From positions 1 to 64,000 of the forward strand of contig JAAUZH010000035.1 in NCBI GenBank assembly GCA_014804675.1: a DNA stretch of 64,000 nucleotides, in the 5' to 3' direction. The notes beneath the pieces are model-generated. The model did not search any database and was not told where the DNA came from. It saw only the letters and a list, made by a program, of their open reading frames with translations. This document shows, piece by piece, positions 55,592-64,000 of the stretch. Made by a program: the position numbers and the translations under genes. Every line of letters begins with the position of its first letter. Within the stretch, counting starts at the first letter, position 1. The DNA comes from Lachnospiraceae bacterium (lineage in GTDB: Bacteria; Bacillota; Clostridia; Lachnospirales; Lachnospiraceae).

Positions 55592-56526
55592 GACCTCCCC
55601 TTCTCATCATAAATTTGAATGACATGCTCTTTTTTTAAAACAACGAACCGTCGGAAGCTCTCTTCCGAAAGAAGCTCTCTTAAAAATGCTTTTTGATATA
55701 TTTCCTCCAGACTGTCTCCATGAATCGTTACCAGTACCTGACAGCCGCAATGTATCACCTTTTTCAAAGCCCTGACATCCTCTATGGTTCCAAGCTCGTC
55801 AATTGCCAGGACCCTGGGCGCCATGGAGCGGATCAACATCATCATGCCCCGTACCTTTGGGCAGCGGTCCATTACATCCGTTCTCATGCCAATGGCATTC
55901 TGAGGCTTTCCCAGAAAGCTTCCTGCAATTTCGCTTCTTTCATCCACTACACCAACCGTCTGTCCTTTTGACCATTGATTCCCATCGGAGATTTCCCGGA
56001 TCAAATCTCTAAGCAAGGTAGTCTTTCCAATCCCCGGCGGCGAAATGATCATCGTATTATAAATGCCCCTTATACCGGAAGGCTCCCCTTTTTTGTAGAT
56101 AAATGGAAGGACCGGCCTGGAAACACCTAATATTTCATGAGAAATGCGTATATTTAAGAAACGAATATTTTTAATGGATTGTATCTCATCTTCTTCTGCC
56201 ACGATTTCCCCTGCAACTCCTATCCGGTGCCCTCCTGCTACCGTTAAAAATCCCTGCTTCAGCTGTTCTTTATAAGCATAAGGAGAATACTTGCATATAT
56301 AGCTGATGATTTCTTCCATTTCCTCCCTGGTAAAAGAAACCGCCTTATCCAAATCTGGAATCAGCTGCCCCAGCCCATTTATATAACACTCTTCATTTTT
56401 TATGTACAATAAAACCGGGCGGTCAATGCGAATGCGTATCTCCCTTAAATCCCTTATCCGTCCTGCTGCTTCTTCAAAGAGCTTCCGTATGGGCATGGGA
56501 AACAGTTGTAATAATGTCTCTTCCAT
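55585..56526 (-). CDS. spoIIIAA: Stage III sporulation protein AA
   Basis: 313-residue AAA-type ATPase with Walker A (IISPPGIGKTTLLRDLI), Walker B (VLAIDELGTIEDV) and VDERSEIAGSFLG. It powers the SpoIIIA complex. First gene of an eight-gene operon; AAGGTG precedes the ATG and a sigma-E-like promoter lies 35-60 bp upstream. Confidence 0.95.
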   Translation of the reverse strand: MEETLLQLFPMPIRKLFEEAAGRIRDLREIRIRIDRPVLLYIKNEECYINGLGQLIPDLDKAVSFTREEMEEIISYICKYSPYAYKEQLKQGFLTVAGGHRIGVAGEIVAEEDEIQSIKNIRFLNIRISHEILGVSRPVLPFIYKKGEPSGIRGIYNTMIISPPGIGKTTLLRDLIREISDGNQWSKGQTVGVVDERSEIAGSFLGKPQNAIGMRTDVMDRCPKVRGMMMLIRSMAPRVLAIDELGTIEDVRALKKVIHCGCQVLVTIHGDSLEEIYQKAFLRELLSEESFRRFVVLKKEHVIQIYDEKGRSW

Positions 56527-56557
56527 AATTCTTCACCTTGTCCTTTCCTCTTATCTC

Positions 56558-56587
56558 AATATATGAAAACTTGTACAACTTATGACT
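56558..56587 (-). promoter_or_regulatory. Candidate sigma-E promoter of the spoIIIA operon
   Basis: CATATATT (56565-56558) fits the sigma-E -10 (CATAYANT). About 14 bp upstream AGTCATAA (56587-56580) is a weak -35. spoIIIA is transcribed by sigma-E in B. subtilis. Confidence 0.5.
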
Positions 56588-56688
56588 ACTATTTTCCCCT
56601 ATGCCCTGTTTTCTGCTGCTTTTTCTTACCGCTCCCGTTATTTGTCGAATTTCCACGACGAAAAGATGAAAAAAATGCAAAAAAATAC

Positions 56689-56716
56689 TGGACATGTTCT
56701 GAAAATGTGTTATTAT
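56689..56716 (+). promoter_or_regulatory. Plus-strand promoter of a candidate small RNA
   Basis: TGGACA (56689-56694), a 16-bp spacer and TATTAT (56711-56716) with TG one base before. It points away from spoIIIAA into a stretch with no gene. Confidence 0.55.
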
Positions 56717-56722
56717 AGACTC

Positions 56723-56838
56723 AGAGAAAGCAAAATTCCATGTTGCTTTTCATAGGTTTATATCATACTTTGTTATAAATCCTTTATACAATTTTCCCTT
56801 AATATAGCAGGGCAGTTTCCCCAAACTGCCCTATTTTT
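56723..56838 (+). ncRNA. Candidate small RNA of about 115 nt with a C-rich terminator loop
   Basis: Starts after the plus-strand promoter, opens with a hairpin (GAAAGCAA ... TTGCTTTTC, 56726-56751), an AU-rich middle, and ends in a perfect 10-bp terminator stem AGGGCAGTTT-CCCC-AAACTGCCCT (56809-56832) followed by ATTTTT. No coding frame of note. The CCCC loop could pair with G-rich ribosome-binding sites, as in RoxS/RsaE-type small RNAs. Confidence 0.45.
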
Positions 56839-56848
56839 GTACAAAAAA

Positions 56849-56870
56849 AGACTGCCTTTTCAGACAGTCT
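56849..56870 (-). terminator. Intrinsic terminator of the fibronectin-III protein gene
   Basis: AGACTG and CAGTCT with a 10-nt loop followed by seven T residues on the minus strand, 23 bp after the stop. Confidence 0.88.
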
Positions 56871-56893
56871 CTTATTTTTATTCAGATTTCCAT

Positions 56894-58126
56894 TTAGTTG
56901 CTGAATCCTGCATCGCTTGCCAGGGAAGTATATGCGCTCTTCTTTGCCTTAACGCAGAAATATACTCTCTTATTGGAAGCAACCGCTGCATTATTGTTTA
57001 CCACGCCTGTGGTAAAGCTTGTGGATTTCGATGTTCCGATTTTACTCATGCTTTCAAAATCCGGGGTGCTTCCTGCATAAATATCATAGCTGGTCGCTCC
57101 CTTTACGGCACTCCATGTAATGGTTGCTTTATTATCCTCCTGAGAAACTTCAGTAATCTTCGGTGCAATCATAGCCACTGCAGTAGCTGACCATGCTCCG
57201 TATTTCTTCTTGCCATTTACCTTGATGTATGGGCGGACTTTTATTTTATAATACTCACTGCTTTTTGCTTTCGTATAGGTATAGCTTGTTTTCTTTGTAT
57301 CAACAGTAGTCTGCAGCTTGCTCTTGCTGTTATAAATCTTCACCTGATAACCGTCAACCTTCTTGTTAGAAGATGTCCATGTAAAATCAATGGATTTGCT
57401 TCCTCTTTCCCAGCTGTTTGCTTTGGAAACGGTAACTGTTTTCGGAGTTGTTTTTACGATGCCCCAGGTTTCCATTCCCAGTGCTGCATATTTGCTGTCT
57501 GCAGTCATTCTGACTGGCACTACCTTTACATAATAAGCATATCCTTGCTTTTTGCTCTTTGCTGTTAATTCTCTTCCAGTCATACGCGTAACGAATTTCG
57601 CATTGCTGTAGGAAGTGCCAACGTAAACGTCATAGCAATTTGCGCCCTTTACTTCCGGCCAGGTAAACGTCGCACTGGTCTTGGCAGCTGCCGTCTGGGT
57701 AATTCCGCTTACGCTGTATGGGATGGTCACAACTTCAATGGCCTCAGACCATGCACCGTCAACAAGGATTTTTTTGGTAGCGTCATTGTAACTTACTGCT
57801 TTGACACGCACGTATTGACTGGTTCCTCTTTCAATTCCAATCAATGTAGCGCTTGTAACCTTGGCGTCCACATACCCCTTGTCAACCCAGGTCTTGTTAT
57901 CCTTAGAGCATTGAACAAGAATCCGGTTATAATCGTTACCTGTCTGCTGAGTGGATGGCGCCGTCCAGCTGATACTCACCTTAGTGGTTGTTGCTGCTGT
58001 CTGCTTCAAATCTGTCGGCTGTGTATTTGCTGCTGATGCATCAATTCTAAAACACAACATCAATGCACAGGACAAAAGCACTCCGAAGAGTGGAAGCATT
58101 TTGCTGAAAATGCTGTTCTTTTTCAT
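56894..58126 (-). CDS. Secreted protein with about four fibronectin type III domains
   Basis: 410 residues. Signal peptide (MLPLFGVLLSCALMLCF...ASA, about 10-33), then about four tandem fibronectin-III-like domains of 90 residues (for example KVSISWTAPSTQQ, SATFTWPEVKGANCYDVYVG, SIDFTWTSSNKKVDGYQVKIY, KATITWSAVKGATSYDIYAG). No enzymatic domain or sortase motif. Probably binds surface polysaccharide or host matrix. Single gene with its own promoter and terminator. Confidence 0.85.
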   Translation of the reverse strand: MKKNSIFSKMLPLFGVLLSCALMLCFRIDASAANTQPTDLKQTAATTTKVSISWTAPSTQQTGNDYNRILVQCSKDNKTWVDKGYVDAKVTSATLIGIERGTSQYVRVKAVSYNDATKKILVDGAWSEAIEVVTIPYSVSGITQTAAAKTSATFTWPEVKGANCYDVYVGTSYSNAKFVTRMTGRELTAKSKKQGYAYYVKVVPVRMTADSKYAALGMETWGIVKTTPKTVTVSKANSWERGSKSIDFTWTSSNKKVDGYQVKIYNSKSKLQTTVDTKKTSYTYTKAKSSEYYKIKVRPYIKVNGKKKYGAWSATAVAMIAPKITEVSQEDNKATITWSAVKGATSYDIYAGSTPDFESMSKIGTSKSTSFTTGVVNNNAAVASNKRVYFCVKAKKSAYTSLASDAGFSN

Positions 58127-58179
58127 ACATTTTCCCCCTTGATTATGTAATTAAGTCAGACCTTTTATCTGCTACTTCT

Positions 58180-58208
58180 ATTTTATCCCGTCCCCCTCTG
58201 ATTTACAA
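58180..58208 (-). promoter_or_regulatory. Promoter of the fibronectin-III protein gene
   Basis: TTGTAA (58208-58203), a 17-bp spacer and TAAAAT (58185-58180), about 55 bp before the start. Confidence 0.6.
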
Positions 58209-58300
58209 GAAATTTTTATGAAATTTTTTCACTTCATTTCTTAATGTTTTCTTAACCATAGAAAAAAATCCCTACCCTGGTCAAAGCCCATCCTTTCCTC

Positions 58301-61300
58301 TTAAGACACGAAATCAAACAGGCTGATCTGATTGGATTCCGGCAGGTCTCCAAGCAGATTCAACTGATCCATCAGCTCGATGACCGTCTTGGACACTTTC
58401 GTCCTCTGCCTGAAATCATCCTTGGATAAATAGGGACCGTCCTTGGATGCCTCCATAATGGCTTCCGCCGCCTTTTCTCCAAGACCGTCAATGCTGTTTA
58501 AGGATGGAAGGAGCTTTCCGTCCACAATCTGGAACAGCCTGGAGTTGGATTTGAAAATATCCACTGGAATGAATTCAAAGCCTCTTGCATACATTTCCTG
58601 CACGATTTTCATATCTTTATAGGTATCCTGTTCCTTTTTGGAAAGAGTATCCTTTCTGCTTTCATATTCCGCCATAATGTTTTCCAAATGTCTCTGCCCC
58701 TGGCACATAAGCTCATAAGAAAATGCCGAAGCGCGAATGCTGAAATAGGCTCCGTAATAGGCAAGGGGATAATTTACCTTACAATAGGCAATCCGCCACG
58801 CCATCATCACGTAAGCTGCCGCATGGGCCTTTGGAAACATGTATTTGATTTTCTTGCAGGACCAGATATACCAGTCCGGCACTCCTGCCGCCGTCATGGC
58901 TTCCTCCCATTCGGGCTTTAAGCCTTTTCCCTTTCTGACGCTTTCCATAATGGTAAAGGAAAGCGCCTCCTCCACTCCGGTATTGATCAGATAGGTCATA
59001 ATATCGTCACGGGTACAGATTGCTGTGGAAATGGTGGCTTTCCCTTCTTCGATCAATGTCTGGGCATTGCCAAGCCACACGTCCGTTCCGTGGGACAGCC
59101 CGGAAATCCTGATTAAATCAGAAAAAGAGGAAGGCTTTGTATCAATCAACATCTGGATAACGAACTCCGTCCCAAACTCCGGTATCCCAAGAGAGCCTAA
59201 AGGACATCCCCCAATCTGTTCCGGGGTGATGCCAAGGGCATCTGTGCTTCTAAATAAAGACATGACCTTTTGATCGTCCAGAGGAATCTTTACCGCATCA
59301 ATCCCCGTCAAATCCTCCAGCATACGGATCATGGTGGGATCGTCGTGTCCCAGTATATCCAGCTTCAGCAGGTTATGATCGATGGAATGGTAATCAAAAT
59401 GGGTGGTTACGATATCCGTTGTCATATCATTTGCAGGATGCTGGATAGGCGTAAAGGAATTGATGTCCTGTCCTATGGGCAGCACGATGATTCCTCCCGG
59501 ATGCTGTCCGGTAGAACGCCGGATGCCGGTACAGCCCTCTACGATCCGGTTGATTTCACAGGTACGCTTTCTCTGTCCTCTTTCCTCATAATAATTTTTC
59601 ACATAGCCAAAGGCAGTCTTATCCGCCAGAGTGCCGATGGTCCCGGCACGGAAGGTCTGTCCGGCGCCAAAGATGACTTCCGTATATTTATGAGCCTTAC
59701 TTTGATATTCGCCGGAAAAGTTCAAGTCGATATCCGGCTCCTTATCCCCCTTGAATCCAAGGAAAGTTTCAAAAGGAATATCAAACCCGTCTTTTTTTAA
59801 AGGCTCCCCGCAGTCAGGACAGTTTTTATCGGGCATGTCACAGCCCGCCCTTCCCGCATAAGCCCTTACTTCCTCAGAAGTAAAATCGCTGTAATGGCAT
59901 TTCGTACAATAGTAATGGGGGCTTAGGGGATTTACCTCCGTAATTCCGGACATGGTGGCAACAAAGGAGGAGCCTACGGAGCCACGGGAGCCTACCAGAT
60001 AGCCGTCTTCCACCGACTTCCACACCAGCTTCTGGGCAATGATATACATAACCGCAAATCCGTTTGTGATGATGGAGTTCAATTCCTTTTCCAGTCTCTT
60101 TTCCACGATTTCCGGCAAATCGTCCCCATACATTTCCCTTGCCTTGTTATAGCAGATGTCCGTCAGTGTCTTGTCGCTGTCCTCAATGACCGGAGGGCAC
60201 TTATCCGGACGCACCGGGTCTATGGATTCAATCTGGTCTGCAATGAGATTCGTGTTGGTAATGACCACTTCCTTTGCCTTGTCGCTTCCAAGATAGGCAA
60301 ATTCCTCCAGCATTTCCTCCGTTGTCCGAAGATATAAGGGCGCCTGGTCATCCGCATCCTTAAAGCCCTTTCCGGTCATGATGATCCTTCGGTACACTTC
60401 ATCCTCCGGATCCAAAAAATGCACGTCACAGGTTGCACAGACAGGCTTATTGAACTGCTCTCCCAGCTTACATATCTGCTTATTGATATCCTGGATTTCT
60501 TCCATGGAATGAATGTCCACCCTTTCGGAAGCAATCATAAAAGCATTGTTCCCGGTGGGCTGGATTTCCAGATAATCATAAAACTTCACGATTCTGGCTA
60601 TGTCCTCGTTGCTTTTTCCTTCTAACAATGCCCGGTACAGCTCTCCCGCCTCGCAGGCGCTTCCCAGAATGAGTCCCTCTCTGTTTTCCAGAATCCGGCT
60701 TTTGGGAATCCTAGGGCGTTTATTGTAATAGGTTAAATGGGATTCGGAAATCAGCCTGTACATATTGACTCTTCCCACGTCATTTTTTGCAAGGATAATG
60801 GCATGATAGGAAGGAAGCCTTTTAATGCTCTCCACACTGTCCGCGCCCATGCTGTTTACCTGATCCAGCGTATGGGCTCCTTCTGCTTTCAGCATTTTTA
60901 TGAATTTCACAAAAATTTCGGCGGTTGCCGCCGCATCATCCACAGCCCGGTGGTGGTTTTCCAGAGAAACTCCCAGTGTTTTTGCTACCGCATCCAATGT
61001 GTGTTTTGCCTGATTCTTTAAAAGCATTCTGGAAATGCCTACTGTATCCACATAAGTAAAGTCCGTGTCAATCTGCTGCCTTTTTGCATTTTCCAAAATA
61101 AAGCTCATATCAAAATTGGCATTGTGGGCCACTAAAACAGCGTCTCCCACAAATTCCAAAAAGGCAGGAAGCACTTCTGTAATCACCGGCGCCTCCATTA
61201 CATCCTCATCCTTTATGCCCGTAAGCTTTTCAATCTGAAAGGGAATGGGCTCCTTTGGGTTTACAAAGGTGGAATACCGGTCTACGATTTCTCCTCCCAT

Positions 61301-62809
61301 GACCTTTACCGCACCAATTTCTATGATATTGTTTTTTATTGGAGAAAATCCCGTAGTTTCAATGTCAAATACTACATAGTTTTCTTCTAAGGACTGGTTT
61401 TTGGAATTGGTGACAATTTCTTTTAAATCATCTACCAGATAAGCTTCCACACCGTATATGATCTTAAAAAAGTCCTGTCTGTCCGGGTTTTCCTCTCCCG
61501 CTTCCTTCCTCTTTGCCTTTTCCGCCTTCCATAAATCCTGCCATACGTGAAATGCCTCCGGAAATGCCTGGGCAACGCCATGGTCCGTAATGGCAATAGC
61601 CGGATGTCCCCACTTATAAGCTCTTTTTACAATTGCCGCCGCATCCGAAACTCCGTCCATATCGCTCATCTTCGTATGGCAATGAAGCTCTACCCTTTTT
61701 TGCACGCTATGGTCGCTTCTGCTTGTGGTAAAATCGGGAATCTTTTTGATTCCCTGTATGGAACCTAACGTCAGCTCATTATCGAATTTATCAATCATGG
61801 CAACTGCCCGAAGCTTGAAAAAGGCTCCTTTTTTTATATGTTCCAAAAGCTCCGGTACCTGCTCGTTATGGGCAAACATTTTGACTGTAATGGTGTCCGT
61901 GAAATCCGTAATCTGGAATATGATGATAGTCTTTTCATTTCGGATTTCCCTTGTGTCCACTGCCAGGACTTTCCCCCGGATGACTACTTCTCCCATTTCA
62001 CCAATCAATTGGTCGATGGTAAGGATTTCCTCCTCTTCAAAGTCCTTGCCGTAAATAACGTCCGGATTTGGGTCTTTTTTAGGCATACGTTTTGTAAAGC
62101 TTCCCCGCTTCTCCTTTTGTCCTCCAAAGGAAGCTTCTTTTGCTGGGCCAGCTTCTTTTTTCCTGCCTTCCTGTGGCTTTTTCTCTTCCGTACTGCCTTC
62201 TCCATTTTCCACAGGGGTCTCTGTGCGGATGTTTTCCACTCTGGAAACGATTTCCGCAACCTGCCTTGCTATTTTGATATCATCCTCTTCATGGTCTTTT
62301 TTCTTCTTTTCCTTATAAACTGTCTGAACAAAAACGGGAAAGCCGCAGCGTTCATGAAAGATTTTTTCCAGAATTTCTAAAAGCTCTTCCGATTTCATTC
62401 TGGCGGTTACCGTATCTTCTAATGTGAGCAGAACTTTATTTTCTTCCGTAAACTGCACCTCTGCTTTTTTCAGCATGGTATAGAGCACCGGGGAATATTC
62501 CCTAAGCTCAAAGAGAATGCTTTCCCGATAGGCCAAAAACAGCTTCTCCGGTGTATACTGGCCGGACAAGATAAATCGTTCGTAGATTTTTACCGTAATA
62601 TAGTTAACGGGAAACAACTGCTTTTTGATTTCCTGTTCTATCTTTACGATGATTTCTTTTTCTATCAGCCGTCTGCTCTCTATGTAAATGCGCAGAAAAT
62701 CCCTCTGCTTTGTGGAAGAAATGCGAAGCACCTGCACTTCTTCCAGTAATTGCCGCAACTCCCCAGAAATCTGCAGGGTTGGAAATACTTCTAAAAAGGC
62801 TTTTGTCAT
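58301..62809 (-). CDS. polC: DNA polymerase III alpha subunit, PolC type
   Basis: Main replicative polymerase of low-GC Gram-positives. 1502 residues in order: an N-terminal domain, an OB fold (VVIRGKVLAVDTREI), a PHP domain (VELHCHTKMSDMDG, AITDHGVAQAFPEA) split by an inserted DEDDh exonuclease (YVVFDIETTGFSPIKNN, VAHNANFDMSF, HRAVDDAAAT), and the polymerase domain with PDIDLNFSGEYQ and GTIGTLADKTAFGYVKNY. A zinc-finger-like CTKCHY ... CDMPDKNCPDCG is also present. 4 bp after ispG. Confidence 0.98.
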   Translation of the reverse strand: MTKAFLEVFPTLQISGELRQLLEEVQVLRISSTKQRDFLRIYIESRRLIEKEIIVKIEQEIKKQLFPVNYITVKIYERFILSGQYTPEKLFLAYRESILFELREYSPVLYTMLKKAEVQFTEENKVLLTLEDTVTARMKSEELLEILEKIFHERCGFPVFVQTVYKEKKKKDHEEDDIKIARQVAEIVSRVENIRTETPVENGEGSTEEKKPQEGRKKEAGPAKEASFGGQKEKRGSFTKRMPKKDPNPDVIYGKDFEEEEILTIDQLIGEMGEVVIRGKVLAVDTREIRNEKTIIIFQITDFTDTITVKMFAHNEQVPELLEHIKKGAFFKLRAVAMIDKFDNELTLGSIQGIKKIPDFTTSRSDHSVQKRVELHCHTKMSDMDGVSDAAAIVKRAYKWGHPAIAITDHGVAQAFPEAFHVWQDLWKAEKAKRKEAGEENPDRQDFFKIIYGVEAYLVDDLKEIVTNSKNQSLEENYVVFDIETTGFSPIKNNIIEIGAVKVMGGEIVDRYSTFVNPKEPIPFQIEKLTGIKDEDVMEAPVITEVLPAFLEFVGDAVLVAHNANFDMSFILENAKRQQIDTDFTYVDTVGISRMLLKNQAKHTLDAVAKTLGVSLENHHRAVDDAAATAEIFVKFIKMLKAEGAHTLDQVNSMGADSVESIKRLPSYHAIILAKNDVGRVNMYRLISESHLTYYNKRPRIPKSRILENREGLILGSACEAGELYRALLEGKSNEDIARIVKFYDYLEIQPTGNNAFMIASERVDIHSMEEIQDINKQICKLGEQFNKPVCATCDVHFLDPEDEVYRRIIMTGKGFKDADDQAPLYLRTTEEMLEEFAYLGSDKAKEVVITNTNLIADQIESIDPVRPDKCPPVIEDSDKTLTDICYNKAREMYGDDLPEIVEKRLEKELNSIITNGFAVMYIIAQKLVWKSVEDGYLVGSRGSVGSSFVATMSGITEVNPLSPHYYCTKCHYSDFTSEEVRAYAGRAGCDMPDKNCPDCGEPLKKDGFDIPFETFLGFKGDKEPDIDLNFSGEYQSKAHKYTEVIFGAGQTFRAGTIGTLADKTAFGYVKNYYEERGQRKRTCEINRIVEGCTGIRRSTGQHPGGIIVLPIGQDINSFTPIQHPANDMTTDIVTTHFDYHSIDHNLLKLDILGHDDPTMIRMLEDLTGIDAVKIPLDDQKVMSLFRSTDALGITPEQIGGCPLGSLGIPEFGTEFVIQMLIDTKPSSFSDLIRISGLSHGTDVWLGNAQTLIEEGKATISTAICTRDDIMTYLINTGVEEALSFTIMESVRKGKGLKPEWEEAMTAAGVPDWYIWSCKKIKYMFPKAHAAAYVMMAWRIAYCKVNYPLAYYGAYFSIRASAFSYELMCQGQRHLENIMAEYESRKDTLSKKEQDTYKDMKIVQEMYARGFEFIPVDIFKSNSRLFQIVDGKLLPSLNSIDGLGEKAAEAIMEASKDGPYLSKDDFRQRTKVSKTVIELMDQLNLLGDLPESNQISLFDFVS

Positions 62810-62813
62810 GACT

Positions 62814-63866
62814 TTACTTCCAATTCTCCAATTCTTCTTTTAATGTATCCAGTAGTTTTTCTTCCGGTACTTTTTTTATGATTTCCCCTTTTTTTATCAG
62901 GAGTCCTTCTCCGATTCCTCCTGCAATTCCAAGGTCCGCCTCTTTTGCTTCTCCCGGACCGTTTACCACGCATCCCATAACTGCCACCTTGATGTCAAGG
63001 GGATAGTCCGCCACCATTTCTTCCACCTTTCCCGCAAGGGAAATCAAATCGATCTGGGTCCGTCCGCAGGTAGGGCAGGAAACCACTTCAATGCCGCCCT
63101 TTCGCAGACCTAACGTTCTTAAAATCAGCTTTGCGGTCTTTACCTCTTCCACCGGATCTCCCGTCAGGGACACACGAATGGTATCTCCGATTCCCTGTCC
63201 CAAGATCATGCCAAGCCCTAAGGAAGATTTGATATTGCCGCTCCAAAGGGTGCCGGCTTCGGTAATTCCCACATGAAGGGGATAATTGGTCTTTTCTACC
63301 AGTAATTCATGTGCCTTTACGCACATCAGCACATCAGAGGATTTTATGCTGATGACCAGATTGTCATATCCTAAATCCTCAATCATCTTCACTTTATCCA
63401 GAGCGCTTTCCACGATTCCCTCTGCCGTTACTCTGCCGTATTTTTCTATAATATTTTTTTCAAGGGAGCCGCTGTTTACTCCTACCCGGATGGGAATGTT
63501 TCTTTCTTTTGCCACATCCACCACTGCCTTTACCCGGTCCGTGCCTCCAATATTTCCCGGGTTGATGCGGATTTTATCAGCGCCGTTTTCCATGGCGGCA
63601 ATTGCCATTTTATAGTCGAAATGAATATCCGCCACAAGGGGAATGGATATCTGCTTTTTGATTTCACTGATTGCTTTGGCGGCTTCTATGGTAGGTACCG
63701 TACAGCGGATGATTTCACAGCCTGCTTTCTCCAGTCTGTGAATCTGCTCTACGGTAGCCGCCACGTCTTCCGTTTTGGTGTTCGTCATAGACTGGATCAG
63801 AACGGGATTGCCTCCTCCGATTGTTTTATTTCCGATTTGGATGGGTTTTGTTTTATCTCGGTACAT
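62814..63866 (-). CDS. ispG: 4-Hydroxy-3-methylbut-2-enyl diphosphate synthase
   Basis: Fe-S enzyme of the MEP isoprenoid pathway. 350 residues with an N-terminal TIM barrel (GGGNPVLIQSMTNTKTEDV, RINPGNIGG) and Fe-S ligands in VVSCPTCGRTQIDL and VAVMGCVVNGPGEAKEADLG. Upstream frame is open to the window edge but without a Met start. In many Firmicutes dxr and rseP precede it, beyond this window. Confidence 0.97.
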   Translation of the reverse strand: MYRDKTKPIQIGNKTIGGGNPVLIQSMTNTKTEDVAATVEQIHRLEKAGCEIIRCTVPTIEAAKAISEIKKQISIPLVADIHFDYKMAIAAMENGADKIRINPGNIGGTDRVKAVVDVAKERNIPIRVGVNSGSLEKNIIEKYGRVTAEGIVESALDKVKMIEDLGYDNLVISIKSSDVLMCVKAHELLVEKTNYPLHVGITEAGTLWSGNIKSSLGLGMILGQGIGDTIRVSLTGDPVEEVKTAKLILRTLGLRKGGIEVVSCPTCGRTQIDLISLAGKVEEMVADYPLDIKVAVMGCVVNGPGEAKEADLGIAGGIGEGLLIKKGEIIKKVPEEKLLDTLKEELENWK

Positions 63867-63981
63867 ATATAAGGAGTCCTTTCTTTTGGGATGGGCCGGC
63901 GGTGTTGGGGTAATCTGGACGTATGATATGAATGCTTTCCCTGTTAGTGCCGGATTGTTTTTTGTTTTTATGTCTTTGCTT

Positions 63982-63990
63982 AGTATAGCA
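63982..63990 (-). promoter_or_regulatory. Extended -10 upstream of ispG
   Basis: TGC-TATACT (63990-63982) is an extended -10 about 115 bp before ispG; the -35 would be past the window end. It suggests ispG-polC can start from its own promoter. Confidence 0.45.
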
Positions 63991-64000
63991 TTTATCAGTT

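Noticed and set aside
63867-64000. Possible N-terminal extension of ispG
   Set aside because: The frame is open upstream but has no Met, Val or Leu start with a ribosome-binding site, and the extension does not resemble IspG.

Overview
The window looks like a chromosomal segment of a low-GC, endospore-forming member of the Clostridia, most likely Lachnospiraceae. This rests on gene content and order: the complete spoIIIAA-AH operon, spoIIM, spoIVB and spo0A, a PolC-type replicase, the xseA-xseB-ispA-dxs-tlyA-nadK-argR-recN-spoIVB-spo0A string, and rimO-pgsA-cinA near recA-recX-rny. Species cannot be named from the sequence alone. Nearly all genes lie on the minus strand; the PHP phosphatase, the SpoVB-like flippase and DAHP synthase are the plus-strand exceptions.

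Layout. (1) Positions 1-7,240 are a clearly AT-richer accessory region. It holds a type I restriction-modification locus (hsdM, an unknown 213-codon gene, and hsdS running off the left edge through a 95-bp tetranucleotide tract), an UPF0175/PIN-like antitoxin-toxin pair with a shortened toxin, a 41-residue basic peptide gene with its own promoter and terminator, an unknown protein plus an XRE-ImmA metalloprotease under one strong promoter, and a solo RelB-like antitoxin. (2) 7,240-16,400: PHP phosphatase, a cysteine desulfurase-NifU-MnmA operon for sulfur transfer and tRNA thiolation, a SpoVB-like flippase, DAHP synthase and XerD. (3) 16,500-23,000: spoIIM, a Nudix hydrolase, an aspartate aminotransferase-like enzyme, RNase Y, RecX and RecA with an SOS promoter. 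(4) 23,200-36,000: a secreted papain-like protease, a zinc-ribbon membrane protein, cinA, pgsA, rimO, rpoZ, gmk, yicC, an NFACT protein and glycogen synthase. (5) 36,100-48,500: spo0A, spoIVB, recN, argR, nadK, tlyA, dxs, ispA, xseB, xseA, nusB, asp23 and a transglutaminase-like protein. (6) 48,500-64,000: prfC, deoB, spoIIIAH-AA, a candidate small RNA, a secreted fibronectin-III protein, polC and ispG.

Most unusual observations. A family of four dispersed 150-220 bp hairpin elements shares a conserved core of about 84 bp, while the long arms differ between copies yet stay perfectly or almost perfectly self-complementary, so changes are mirrored in both arms. A second long inverted repeat (9,314-9,540) contains two inner hairpins with identical ATGGAC loops. 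The Spo0A gene encodes the full DNA-binding domain, but the receiver is cut down to a remnant without the phosphorylated Asp segment. HsdS carries two length-variable tracts: 12-bp TAEL-type spacer repeats and a (GACA)n tract after its C-terminal conserved region. The accessory module of unknown protein, XRE-ImmA and small basic peptide has well-formed expression signals and no obvious described role.
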